64,000 nucleotides of DNA. Origin: Gordionus sp. m RMFG-2023 (lineage: Eukaryota > Nematomorpha > Gordioida > Chordodea > Parachordodidae). Shown one piece after another: positions 48,647-60,840 of this stretch; the first letter of the stretch is position 1, and every line of letters begins with the position of its first letter. The DNA is taken from the NCBI RefSeq assembly GCF_954871325.1, contig NC_088778.1, forward strand, positions 3,443,743 through 3,507,742, read 5' to 3'. The notes beneath the pieces are model-generated. The model did no database searches, was not told the origin of the DNA, and worked only from the letters and a program-made list of their open reading frames with translations. The translations under genes and the position numbers were made by a program.

Positions 48647-49197
48647 CAGGGGCGTTGCTAGCCTTTACAATCTCAGGGGGCTCAACTAAAAATTTTTTAT
48701 GGGGGATAAAGCCCCCCATATTCTCCAATTTGCGGGCCTTCGGCCGGCTTTTGCCCGGACTTCGGCCGGGTTTTATATTAATATATTGTACTTTTTTAAA
48801 ATTTACTAATTCTAAATAATTATTCTGAATGTCATTTATTAAATATTGCATGCAAAATAAACTAGCATATAAATCAATAAAATAATACAAGAAATTTCTA
48901 AAAATAATATATTTTAATACAAATTCTAAGCTGACATAGTATAATTTATATGTAGTAATCTAATCAAATAATTAAAATAGTATATAAAAATTAAGAGAGT
49001 CTTATTAATTTTTTAATAAAATTAAATCTATATATTACTCAATAGAATTATAAAAGAGAGTATTCAAAGGGCAAGTAAAAACATTTATTTTTAGCTCAAG
49101 GGGATATTAAGGAACCATTAAAAATTTTTTTTTGCTTCAGGTTATTTAAACTTTTCAGGGGGCTCGAGCCCCTGCGCCCCCCCTAGCGACGCCACTG
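48647..49197. mobile_element. hAT-like non-autonomous element
   Basis: Ends CAGGGGCGTTGCTAG and inverse CAGTGGCGTCGCTAGG, with G- and C-runs and the GGCCTTCGGCCGG motif shared with the element at 26454-27593. Copy 2 of the segmental duplication keeps the empty site near 52845-52860. The 8 bp on each side no longer match. No transposase piece remains. Confidence 0.75.
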
Positions 49198-49684
49198 GTT
49201 TTCAACTTATCCTTTAAAGAGGTAATCCAAAATCAAGGACTTTTACACCCCCCCCCCCCCCCCAATAAGAATTCAATTTTTTCTCTTATGTAGGGAGGAG
49301 GGAAAGGAATGAAAATTTATAAATTTAATTGAAGCTAAACATTTATCTATTTTTAATCATCTTGTTGCCTCCTAATTTTTAAAAAATTGTTGACTAAAAC
49401 AAAAATTTTTTTTTTTATATTTTGTAATAATACAAATTTCTCCTTGTTTTTTCTATATTTATAAAATATATACACAACATTTAAATTTTAACTCGCCCCC
49501 TCCCCCCTCCCTATATTATTATAAAATAATTGTATACGTGATGAAATATAATTTGTAATAAATATTTTGAACTGACATTTCGTTAAAAAAAGATAAAATA
49601 AAATTCAATTTCCTCTTATATTAATTTTTTTTTTTATTTTTATTTTTATAAATTTAAATTTGATATTACTTAATAATTAAAATC

Positions 49685-49760
49685 ATGATGATAAGAAAAT
49701 TTGGAATTTTGATTTGTTTTTTATATTTGATAATACTCCTCAATTCTAATTGCGTTCAAA
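49685..49760 (+). CDS. Gene B exon 1, signal peptide
   Basis: ATGATG opens MMIRKFGILICFLYLIILLN and ends after SNCVQ at A|GTAATT, phase 1. It is nearly identical to exon 1 of gene C. No clean downstream microexon was found before the gene C flank, so gene B may be truncated. Confidence 0.6.
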
Positions 49761-50320
49761 GTAATTTTTTTTAAAAAAATAGATATATATATTTTGGAAT
49801 AAAGGTCTTGAAGATAAAATATTTTCTTATTTTTATATAAAAATTTAAGAGGTTTAAAATGGACAAGAAGCTTATAAATTTTGATAACGGGTCATATAAT
49901 TAGAAAAAAGACATAGATTAATTAAATTTTAAAATTTTTTTTAATCAATGTTAGTAAATTTAAATAAAATGTTGAATAGATATTGATTAGCATATGTTGT
50001 CTTTGTTTTTTAGACTAAATATTTTACCATACCTTTTTAATATGAGTTATAACTTATAAGCAGGATTATAAAAACACTTTACTTTGCAAAGTATGACCTT
50101 GCTGTTAATTTACATTACTTTCTAACCTATTCATATAATGAATACATTTAAATTATTATAATATTAACTTTCAATAACTAGTCAATGAGGTAGCTTTTCT
50201 AATATCAAATTCTTAATCGGGAAATTTGTAGTTAGCAATATTATAATTTGCTATTGCCTCCTTAGTTAGGTAGATCTCGTTTTCGCAACTAAATTATTTT
50301 AATGGCTTTTATGTTCATTG

Positions 50321-51239
50321 GGATCATTGCTTAAGTTTTAAACTATCTAAATATCCCTTAATAGTTATGGTTCTTACCAAATTATAATTGTTTATATCTC
50401 GATGGCCACTTGATATAGGGTATCAGACTCTGCCATAAATTGTTTAAATTATTTTCATTTTTACGAATAATTTTATAAATTATGTTATTTTGTGCTAGTT
50501 AGCTTCTTTACACGTTATTTTATTTCTAAAGTATTTTTTCAGCCACCGCACTGGCTACCAATTATCGAACAATCATGATTGCCTGCCAGTCATTATTTAG
50601 TGATATATCTTTAGACTTCAATATGAAGTTTCCTCGTATTCACTTTGAAGATATGGTTCCTTGCATGACTCTGTAGTAATGGTCCCATTAGTTTCTCTAT
50701 TTTTACCAATTATTTCAACCATTTCACTAGAAACTGATATCTATAAAAGAAATTTGGAAAACTTTGGGTATGATATATTTAACATTTTGACAATTACTTA
50801 AGTTACTAGGTGGAATCATATCAGTAAGTGAGGCGTTAGTTTCGCATAGATTTTCAGGGCTGATTCATATTTAAGTTTACTGGCACAGCCTTTAGTTTAA
50901 AATGTTATCGTTAAAAGATTTTTCTACATATACTATGAAAAATTTTTTATGATGTTTTTTGAATGCGTCAACAATGGATTATTATAACAGAGTTTCGTCT
51001 TCATAACACACCATCATTTATGCTATACAGACGATTTCAATCGCCTTTCCATCGTTTTTTTATTTTAGGTTAGTTTTTTTAGTTCTAGCAGTATCGAAAA
51101 TCTAGTACCAGTATCCACTTGCATCTCCATCCGTATTTTGAGACTTATTCTGACATTAAACGATAAAAAATTTGTATCGTTAACCTCCATATTGTTAACG
51201 TCCTAAATGTAAACTGTATTCTTTGTTTTTTTTATGATG
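50321..51239. other. Unassigned stretch inside gene B
   Basis: Richer in GC than its surroundings. After TATTTTTTCAG at 50542 a plus-strand frame is open for about 45 codons (ATALATNYRTIMIACQSLF), and the minus strand also has open pieces. No family could be assigned. It has no counterpart in copy 2 and may be an old insertion. Confidence 0.25.
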
Positions 51240-51700
51240 TCATGAATCTTTTCTATGTTCATTATTTATAATGTTGGATTGTTTTACGCATAATATAGTT
51301 CTAATCACGCGAAATCCATCATTATTGATAGAAATAAATAATTTTCTTATAATAACGCATTTCTTTTTAAGGTTTCCATTGCTAAATGAAGACTTTCTAT
51401 TAGAAAATATTAAATTTATTAAAACTAGATAATAAAGTAAAAGTGTATATTTGAATATATTAATAATTAAATACAACTACCATCTTAAAAATTAAAGAAT
51501 TTTAAAATAATGATTAATAATACATTAGTTAAAATTTTTAATGATCAATTTTATTAATAAATAATGAATTTTATATGTATTAATAAAAATAACAAATCCA
51601 TGTTGATTTTTATATTTGCTACTTAAAATATATCGTTTATTTTAATATTATATTTCTTACTATCCTTGAATGGTCGCACTCAACGAGCCTCCTTTTCAAG
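51240..51700 (+). repeat. Block shared with 56260-56650
   Basis: CTTATAATAACRCATTTCT, AAATGAAGACTTT.GATTAGAAAATAT and CATCTTAAAAATTAAAGAAT occur in the same order in both places. This looks like a 3' portion of gene B homologous to gene C introns. Confidence 0.6.
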
Positions 51701-52119
51701 AAAATATTAAATTGTGCAAATGATGAAACATAATACACAGAATAGTATCTTATTATAGCCACAAAAATGAGTAAATTGATTAGTATAAAAATTTAAAATT
51801 TTTTACAAAAGAATTCAAAATGCAATATAGAAGAATCATCTTAGAGTGCGCGCGTTTTTTAGAAAAATAATTAATCTCTCCGGGATGTGAGGGGAGTGAT
51901 AAAAAATTCAAAAAAAATGAAAATTTCTATTATTATAATCAATTCATAAAATATACTTTGTAATATCAAAACAAATGATAAAATTTATTTGTATATTATA
52001 GGGAACATTTCCCATTTTCGTCTATAGTTATTAAAATTAGATAAACATTTTTCCCTAAATATTATATGAATAAAAAAAATATTTGCTGACTAAGCCAATT
52101 ATAGTAGGGAAGGTTGTTT

Positions 52120-53960
52120 CTTGCTATTAGTTTAAAAAAAATTTCTTCTCCTTCGTAATCAAATTTATAATATTTTATATCTTCATTTAGTTTACGTCGC
52201 TTCCTTTCTCCCAAAGCCTTATTGTAGGCAACATATCGATATAGCCAGGGAGAAATTAGAATCATTTTAAATATAAGTGGATACATCTTACATCTTCACC
52301 ACCCCCATCCACACACCAATGATTATATATAAAGAGTCGTAAAAAATTTTATCTGTAAAAGAGACTTATCAGGGCGCTATGCATCATTTTATACATCTAT
52401 TATAATTTTCATAATTATAATAAGCTTATGTTATACAACATTACTTATATAAAATAATATATATTACAAACAAGTATCTATCTTGAAGATTTTGAAACTG
52501 ATATTATACTGTTTTTGGATATATATTACATTTGGCAATGTTATAATAAGTTTATTGCATATATGATAATATTGCAAAGTATTTATTATATTAGGCCTTG
52601 ATTAATATTTTCAATTTTCAAATGAATAAAAATAAAGAGACTTCTTAAAAGTTGAACGAGCGTAAAAAACGATGGTGTTTTGAAAATAAAAACGAAGGCA
52701 CATTCAAAATTCATCAAAAATAGAAGGAATGTCGTTTTCATAATTTTATTCAAAAAAAATGAACTTCGTTCATGAACGCCTTCATCGAATGCGTACGTTT
52801 TAAACATTAGTAATAATCGACTGGAGCAATCAACCCAACTGTACTTTTTCAACTAATCCTTTGTAGAGGTAATCCAAAATCAAGGGTTTTGCACCCGCGC
52901 CAATAAGAATTCAATCATTTCTCTTCTGTAGGGAGGAGGGAAAGGGATAAAATTTTATAAATTTAATTCAAGCTAAACATTTATCTACTATTTTTAACCA
53001 TCTTGCTGCCTCCTAATTTTTATAAAATTATTGACTAAAACAAAATAAATACTTTTTATATTTATAATAATCAAATTTTTCATTGTTTTTTCGATATTTA
53101 TAAAAATATAAACAACATGATTTGAACTTCCTCCCAATATATTATTAAAAAAACTAATTGCATACGTGATGAAATATAATTTGTTAAAAAATTTTTTAAC
53201 TGACATTTCATTATAAAAAGATAAAATAAAATTCTATTTCCTTTTATATTAATTTTTTTTATTTAAATTTTTATAAATTAAATTTGATATTACTTAACCT
53301 TAATTTAAATCATGATGATAAGAAAATTTGGAATTTTGATTTTATTCTTATATTTGATAATACTCCTCAATTCTAATTGCATTCAAGGTAAGATATTTTT
53401 TTTTTTTAAATAGATGAATTATTATAAATATATTTTGGCATAAAGGTAACTCAATTCGATCAACATTTCTTAATGGTAAAATATTTTCTTATTTTTTAAG
53501 AGAATTGAATAGTTTTAAATTGACGGGAATGGTATAAATTTTGACAATGGGTCCTAATAAAATTTTTTTTTAAAAAACATAGATTAATTAATATTTTTAA
53601 AATTTTTTAATTAAATTTAATAAATTTCATAAAAAGGAATAGATATTGAATAGCATATATTGTCTTTGTTTTTTAGACAAAACATTTTACCAGACCTTTT
53701 TAATGTTAGTTATACTTATAACTTATAAACAGTGTTATGAAAACACGTTACTTTTTTCGTTACTTAGCAAAGTTATTATGACCTTAAATTGAAATTACTT
53801 TTTAACCTGCATATAATGAATACATTTAAATCATTATAATATTAATTTTCAATGAAGAGATATTTTGTAGTTAGTCATATTAGAATTTGCTCTTGGGCTT
53901 CTGTAGCTTGGGGTATATCTTGTTCGCAGCTAAATTGTTTTCAATGCTTTTATATCTTTT
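52120..53960 (+). repeat. Segmental duplication, copy 2
   Basis: Partner of 47650-50320 without the 551-bp insertion. Carries exon 1 of gene C. Confidence 0.85.
53312..53387 (+). CDS. Gene C exon 1, signal peptide
   Basis: MMIRKFGILILFLYLIILLN then SNCIQ, ending G|GTAAGA in phase 1 with a consensus donor. Basic start, long hydrophobic core, and a likely cleavage near the cysteine. Confidence 0.7.
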
Positions 53961-56900
53961 ATAGTTTCGCTATGATTTTATTGCTTAGCAATGCTATATT
54001 TTTTTTAAATATCGTTCTGAATGGAATTTATTTTTATCAAAATTAAAACATAAGGATATTCAAAAATGATTAATATACTTATAATAAATTGATAATAAAT
54101 TGAGATAAACTATGCCACAGACTAACTATAATTATCTTTAGGGTATTTATATATTTTTCTTTCCTATTTAAAAAAAAAGTGTCTGGATCTGGTTCAGCAG
54201 GTAATTCTTTTCAAACATTTAATTTCATTTATTGATAAAGAATTATTATCTGAAACATTGATAAATACAATTTTTGTTGTTATATATACAAATGATAAGC
54301 AATTGTAAAATAAATAATTCTACCACTGAACTATTTTTTATTTTACTTTACAAAACCTGCAACTCCTTTAAAGAGTATAAATATCCAAATGTTTGGCCAT
54401 ACTATTTAACGAAATTTGTAAATATCCGTGTCTATTTTCCAAATATAAAAATTTAAATATGATCTCATAGTTAAATATCAAAATTTATTCTAGTTCTAAA
54501 TAACTTATTTAACTTATTTATCATATAATAAGCTCTAATATTATAATATTTAAATAAATTAAACCAAATCGATTTAGTGTTAAATATTAACTTTTAGAAA
54601 ATTTCACATTAAAACTATTTATATTTCAAAATTTTATCATCTATTAATATTAATATTTCAAATAAATGCAAATTAACGCATTTCTTTTTAACAAATATAT
54701 AAAAACCATCATGTTAGAAAATATAAAATTTATATAAAATTTTAAAAGGAAAAGATGCTAGAAGATAAACTATTAAATTTTATGTTTTAGAATCAATTTT
54801 ATTCTTTCTATTTTTTTTTTAACTTTATTAATATTTTATTTCAATTATAAAAGTACTTTATACATTTACTTTACATTAATGCATAATATTTTATATTTAC
54901 ATTTTTAAAAATCTCCATCTGGTTTCCTTCTCTCAACTATATACTTATGTCATTAGGGTAATTATTAAGTGAAGATTAATCTTAAACATACAAAAATCAT
55001 TATCGTATTAGCGACATTTGAATTTTAAGACGTTTTTCCCACACAAAATATTTCATAACTACCATAATAATTTATGACTATTATATTTTATGTATCATAT
55101 AGGCAATGATTTTGGTATCGATGATGAAGATAGTAAATCTATTATTTATAAATTTATGTAATAGTGTAGAAAATATATAATTTAGTTTTGTTTAGATGAA
55201 TCCATGAAAATCAACTAATTAAGCTAAATTTAAATATTCTCAGTGAATTATTTGAATTACAAAGAGACAATGAATTTTTTATCGCAATACCAAAAAGTGA
55301 ATTATAATAAGCGATTATAAAAATGAAAAGAGAGTGGTCATATACTACATAATTTTTTATATATATTGGCAATGAGTTAAATAAGGTTTATAATAAATAT
55401 ACAATTAAGTATATAACTACTTTAAGTTAATTTAAAAATAACTTCGAAACACATTGAGGGGTAATTTGTTATAAGTGGACAACATAAAGTTTAATTTTTA
55501 AGTGTATAGGTGCTATCTATTTTTTTGACATATAGTTAATTGAATTTAATTATATCAAAATTAAAAAATGAGGATATTCTAAAATCATTATTATACCTAT
55601 TATAAATTAAGATATATGTCACGTTTAACTATTACCATCTATTCATCAATATATTTATTGTTACTATAAATTAATAGACTCTGGGATTGGTTCAGGAGGT
55701 ATTTTTTTTTTAACATTTTAACTTCATTTATTGAGAAATAATATCTGAAACATTGATAAATATAATTATTATTGTTATCTATATACACATGATAAGCGAT
55801 TGTAAAATGATTCATTCTACCTATGAAATTATAACCTTTACAAAACTTACAACTCCTTAAAAGAGTATAAATATCTAAATATTTGAACATATTATTTAAC
55901 GAAATTTGTTTATAAGTAAAGCATTAATTTAATAGTTGGTATTATCAAAACGTCTAAGTGTCGTTTTAAGATAAATATTTATTCGCTAAATCATTCTCTA
56001 TTCTTTTAAGCAACACAACCAATATCTACAGCAAGTAAAAATATAATTTTATAGATTAATTATACAATTTTTTATTGCTAAACCAAATTTAGTAATAAAT
56101 TATTTCACATATCTTTAGAATTATTATTTTATCGTTTTATTTAATGTTTAAGCTACTATACAAAAAATAACAGAATCACCAAAAGGTGTAATTTAAATTT
56201 CGCCGGTATAATTTGGAATACTGTTTGTAGCAAATAATTAGATTTTAATTAATCAATAGTTTGACGTATAATACTAATAAAAATGAAAAAATAACATTAA
56301 ATTCATCATTAATGATACAAAGAAATGCAATTCTCTTATAATAACACATTTCTATTTAAAATTTCCATAGATAAATGAAGACTTTGGATTAGAAAATATA
56401 AAATTCATAAATGTCAGATTGGATAGTAAAATAAAGAGTATGTTTGATAATATTAATAATTAGAACAAATATCATCTTAAAAATTAAAGAATTAAATGAT
56501 GATTAATAAAACATAAGATAAAAATTTTATGATTAATTTTTAGTGTATAAATTATTTTATATGTATTAATTAAAATAACAAATCCAGGTTCATATTTTTA
56601 AAAGAGATATATTTCTTATATCTGAAAATATATCGTTTATTTTAATTTTATTTCTTACTATTCGTTATTTTATAATAATATTATGTATAAAGTAAAATAA
56701 TTTCAAATTAAATATAATGGAAATTAAAACAAAACACTTATAATAAGCCAAAATTTTCAAGCCTGGCCTGAATTTTTAATATTTATGTTTTCTTAATTAG
56801 CCACTATATATTTTAAAAAAATAAACAAAGATTAAAGAAAATAAATTGAATATCTTTATTTTATCATAATACATGAAATTTAATCAAAAATATTATTAAG

Positions 56901-59900
56901 TTGGCTTTACACGAATAAAGTCTACATAAATGTATAAATTTTTTTTATTGAAATATAATATTTATAAAAATTATTGTTTGAATATCGAATAATCCTAGTA
57001 TTTAAAAATTCTTGATATTTACGTGGGAAGAATCAAAGTATGTTTAAACATACTAAAATATTTAAAATTTATGTTTTTTATTTTCTTTTTGATATTCAAA
57101 TTTAAATATATAGTTGTTATTAATTAAGATTTATTACAAGTTATGGTTTATAATATGCTTAAAATATATATAGATGATAAATATTTTTTATGAAAAACAC
57201 AAACTTATAAATAAATTATTGATTTTTATTCTTATAATTGCGAAAATCGAATAAATGCGAAATTTTTAAATATTGCATTCGCTTTCGCAATTAAACTTAG
57301 TAAAAAAAAATTAAAATATTTTTAATCAGATGTTAATATAATGTCGTCTTTACATAATATGGAAATTTTCTTTTGCTAATAATTATACACCAATGTAGCC
57401 TTAATTTATAATATAATTTTTAGGTTCTCCACATAAAATAACATATTTCAAATTACTACCGTTTATGTTATCAATTAAGTAATGGTATTGATTGTGATGA
57501 TGAAGAGAGAAAATTTATATTTATAAAAAAATGATGTAATAGCGTTTCTTTTTAACATTTTATAACTAATAAGTGGACAATAAAATTAAATATATAGTAT
57601 ATTAGATACTACCTTATTTTATCTGAATGTAATTTATTTTGATCAAAATTAAAAAATGAAGATAAAAAATCATTAATAACCTTTAATAAATTAAGAATAA
57701 AAATAATAAATTGGGATGTTTTGATTAGATGAATTCATAAAAAACAACTAAATAAGCAATTGCTAGAATAAACTACTTGTCAAACTTGGCATTGTAAATT
57801 GAAATCTTCTCAATGAATTATCTAAATTTTAAATATTCAGAATGGCCATGAATTTTATATCGCAATAACAAAAATATAATTTTTAACAATTGTGAATTAT
57901 ATAAAAAAAAATTGACCATCTACTATATAATGTTTTCCTTATTTAGGCGATGAATTAGATATGCCTATTTATCATATAGCTGTAAAATACATAATATTTA
58001 AAATTTAACCAAATCAATTTAACATTATAAACTTTAATATAAATTCTCGTTAAAACAATTCTTTACGTAAATAATCTCCATATTTTTAAAATATAGGGAT
58101 ATCTTATTCATTTTTTATTATTATATGTCTTGATAAATAATTGTTTATTTAATTAATACCATTAACATATCAATATTGGCAAGCAAAATTTTTTTATTTT
58201 TTTACTTACGTGATGCATGTATTACAATATGCCCTCTTTTGTTGAAGATTCCAGCAGTATGCTGTGGGTACCTAATTTCCATATAACTGGATAAGGATAA
58301 AAAATTAAAAATGAAGAGGCCTCTAGACCTTTGTGGGCAAATCGCAAGTACTTATACGCACAACAGTCGGAGAACTGTCATTTAAACGTTCTTAGGCTAA
58401 GAAAAGTGTTGTGCAAAACAAAAGCTTATACCAGAGAACTTCAGAAAATTTAATTACCTTAAGGGCTGAGATGGCTTATTTTAAGTTTAAATTCCTTAAT
58501 GTAAATTTTAATTGATTCGATATTGAGAGATTAAATCTTCATATCAATTGAATTTAGATTTATCCTAAAAAACAAAATTTAATATATATATAATTACACT
58601 TCTGGTGTAATATGATGGTTATAAAATTCTAGCTAAATTATGGCTCACATATAATAGTAATAACTTTTAAATTTTGATATTCTATTTTATTTTTGGAATC
58701 ATTATTTTATTTCAAAATATCGTGTATCTTAAATAAAATATTGGTATATTTAATGTTTTAATATCACACCAAATTAAACAGAACAAGATACAATTATAAT
58801 TTAAAATTTATGAGTAAAATTTATAATTAGTTAATAATTGGTTTTCAATTCAATAGTTTTACGTGTATGATGAATATGGGGAGATTTAAGTTTTAACAAA
58901 TCATAGATTCAATATTAGTAATTTTATTTTTTTTATATTGAAACATTACAAATTTACATTTTTAAAAATAATCATTCATAATGATCCTCTTTTCTATAAG
59001 CAATATTAACTACTTGTATATAAAAATTTTATCATCTATTAGTATTAATATTCCAAATAATGAATAATTAAAAAACGTTTCGAAATAAAGATACTGTATG
59101 GATAAGGAATTTCAGATGAATAATTAAAAAACGTTTTGAGATAAAGATACTGTATGGATAAGGAATTGACACCAAATAAATCCCAGTTGGGTACCGGGAG
59201 AAATAAAAGATCTAAGACATATATTGTACAATCGCCAACAGAGATAAAAAAGATCTTTAAATTACTTATAAAATCGATTTACCAGGTATACCGAGAATAC
59301 TACTAATCAGGAAAAAAAACGAAAAATTTGAAAACAAAGACTATAGGAAGAATTTTCTATAGGTGAAATAATGGTATATCTGAAAATATATCATTTTTTG
59401 AAATATATATTTTAATATTATATTTAAATAAAGCCTATTTGTTTTCTATCTAAAATATTGTTTTAACGTTTATTAAGTTTTATTATTTACATACTCATTA
59501 TAGTTTAAATGGATTATTTTATTAGAAATTAAATTTCTTTCCAATTAACTTATAACATATAAATATTGTCATTAAATCATTTTTAATTTTTTTTAAGCAA
59601 CACAAACAATATCTTCAGCAAGTAAATATATTTCAATTATTTCGATTAAATATTTAATAATTTTTTGTCCCATCAAGTTTATTGATATTTTTAATTTTTA
59701 AAAGGAAAAGATGCTAAAAAGGAGGGCATGCCAAAAAAGAAAAATTTTAAACTATAAAAAAAATTAGATTTATATTGCTGACTGATTCAGCAGATAGTTC
59801 CTATAAAATAATTATTTTTAATTTTTAAAAGGCAAAGATGCTAGAAGATAAAATGAGGGGATGCCATAAATCTTTAGAATTATTATTTTTAGTATAATAT

Positions 59901-60318
59901 CTTTTAGTCTTAAATAAAATATCGGTACATTTTATATTTTAGCTACCACATTAAGAAAAACTCAACCAACAAGTATAATTTAAAACATATGAATAAAATT
60001 TGGAATGTTAATAATTAAATTTAAATAATCAATAGTTATAATTTAAATAAATTATTTTATTAAAAATTTTATTTCTTTCATATAAATATTGTCTATAAAT
60101 AATTGTTAATTTTTTTTAAGCAACATCAACACAAACAAAATCTTCAGCAAGTATAAATATATTTCAAATATTCCAATAATATATAATTATTTTTTAATCA
60201 ACCATATATATTGATAAATTAATTTATAAATCTTTAGAATTATTATTTTATTTTCAGTTAAATATTATTATATTTAATGTTTTAGCTACCACATTAAAAA
60301 CAACAGATCGACCAACAA
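53312..60318 (+). CDS. Gene C: candidate micro-exon gene, 3' end outside
   Basis: Span from the signal-peptide exon to the last microexon seen before the LTR element. Internal candidates are 12, 21, 24 or 30 nt, all phase 1: VSGSGSA, GNDFGIDDED, DSGIGSG, ATQPISTA, ESPK, ATQTISSA, ATSTQTKSSA, DRPT. The Ser/Thr/Pro content suggests a secreted, O-glycosylated product, as in several flatworm MEGs. The order shows repeated pairs, a 24-30-nt ATQ exon then a 12-nt [DE]-x-P-x exon, so the unit was duplicated at least twice. No terminal exon is certain. The sequence after the LTR element (63907 on) resembles 58980-59060, so the gene probably runs on. Confidence 0.6.
54180..54200 (+). CDS. Gene C microexon, 21 nt, Gly/Ser
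   Basis: Donor |GTAATTC is good; the acceptor is A-rich (AAAAAAAAG|), so its use is uncertain. Phase 1 gives VSGSGSA. Confidence 0.5.
55103..55132 (+). CDS. Gene C microexon, 30 nt, acidic
   Basis: Borders TGTATCATATAG| and |GTAAATC; phase 1 gives GNDFGIDDED. A diverged sister without a clean donor lies at about 57480. Confidence 0.55.
55678..55698 (+). CDS. Gene C microexon, 21 nt, Gly/Ser
   Basis: Borders ATAAATTAATAG| and |GTATTTT; phase 1 gives DSGIGSG. Sister of 54180; a third, decayed copy lies near 59780. Confidence 0.55.
56011..56034 (+). CDS. Gene C microexon, 24 nt, Ser/Thr
   Basis: Borders TATTCTTTTAAG| and |GTAAAAA; phase 1 gives ATQPISTA. Confidence 0.6.
56174..56185 (+). CDS. 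Gene C microexon, 12 nt
   Basis: Borders AAAAAATAACAG| and |GTGTAAT; phase 1 gives ESPK. Confidence 0.5.
57947..58008 (+). CDS. Possible alternative terminal exon
   Basis: After TTTTCCTTATTTAG|, phase 1 gives GDELDMPIYHIAVKYIIFKI and TAA. No donor with a length divisible by three is seen. A decayed sister lies near 55360. Confidence 0.25.
58200..58480. other. GC-richer island, unassigned
   Basis: Clearly less AT-rich than its surroundings. Several short open frames exist but no motif, tRNA or splice pattern was recognised. It could be a fragment of an old mobile element. Confidence 0.25.
58782..58793 (+). pseudogene. 12-nt microexon, donor lost
   Basis: The acceptor AAATTAAACAG| is intact; the donor reads TTATAAT. 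Phase 1 would give EQDT. Confidence 0.45.
59040..59330 (+). mobile_element. Ty3/gypsy fragment, integrase tail
   Basis: A short plus-strand fragment with the VWIRN and SWVPGE words typical of the C-terminal end of gypsy integrases. It is preceded by a 57-bp tandem duplication (TAAAAAACGTTTYGARATAAAG). No LTRs are seen beside it. It is an old, broken fossil. Confidence 0.5.
59598..59621 (+). CDS. Gene C microexon, 24 nt, Ser/Thr
   Basis: Borders TTTTTTTTAAG| and |GTAAATA; phase 1 gives ATQTISSA. Confidence 0.6.
60121..60150 (+). CDS. Gene C microexon, 30 nt, Ser/Thr
   Basis: Borders TTTTTTTTAAG| and |GTATAAA; phase 1 gives ATSTQTKSSA, an ATQ exon lengthened by two codons while keeping symmetry. 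Confidence 0.6.
60307..60318 (+). CDS. Gene C microexon, 12 nt
   Basis: Borders TTAAAAACAACAG| and |GTATAAT; phase 1 gives DRPT. Confidence 0.5.
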
Positions 60319-60394
60319 GTATAATTTAATATTTATTCGCTAAATTTTGAATATTTATTTATTAATTGGATTTAACTAATCGATAGTTTTACTT

Positions 60395-60575
60395 ACAGGG
60401 TTTTCCATTCAAAAAATGACCCAATCAAAAAAGAAAAAGGTCCGATAAAAAGGGATAAGATCCGATAATATAAAAGGGTTACGATCAAAAAAGGAAAAGT
60501 GTCAATTTAAAAGGAAAAGTGCCAATCAAAAACCAAAATTTTCCATTAAAAAAAAGGAAAAATGTCAGTTTTTCT
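60395..60575 (+). mobile_element. Single terminus of the fold-back family
   Basis: Starts ACAGGGTTTTCCATTCAAAA and continues in AAAAAAGGAAAAGTGTCAAT units like the ends of the element at 20588-22039. The second end is not seen. Confidence 0.65.
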
Positions 60576-60652
60576 TAATTCAATATGTTAGTCATATATT
60601 TTTATATAAAAAGAAACACTATAAATTTTACATTATAAAAATAAATCCCATC

Positions 60653-60840
60653 TGTTATATTTGAATGTTTATATATATTTTAAAAGGTTACGCTATTTGA
60701 ATTATATATTTCTTACATTTTATATTATCTTATGGAGGTCTATGTAATTGCATATTAGTAGTAGTTAAATGACATATTTATAAAAGACTATATATAGGAA
60801 ACAATTCTATAATAAAGAATCTAATGTTTTGACTATAAAA
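60653..60840 (+). repeat. 5' LTR of the gypsy element
   Basis: 188 bp, beginning TGTTATATTTG and ending GACTATAAAA. The last bases are not the usual CA. Confidence 0.9.

Larger units (their letters stand above)
47650..50320 (+). repeat. Segmental duplication, copy 1
   Basis: Matches 52120-53960 in order: TTATTGTAGGCAACATAT, ATATAAAGAGTCGTA, GGAGCAATCAACCCAACTG, the signal-peptide exon, then TTGTCTTTGTTTTTTAGAC and GCAACTAAATT. It contains a transposon insertion absent from copy 2. Confidence 0.85.

Noticed and set aside
48553-48819. Open frame over the second hAT-like element
   Set aside because: It crosses the element boundary and its end repeats; it has no coding features.
50005-50035. 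Possible exon after TTGTTTTTTAG in genes B and C (also at 53678)
   Set aside because: No donor gives a length divisible by three, and the copy B donor position is not GT.
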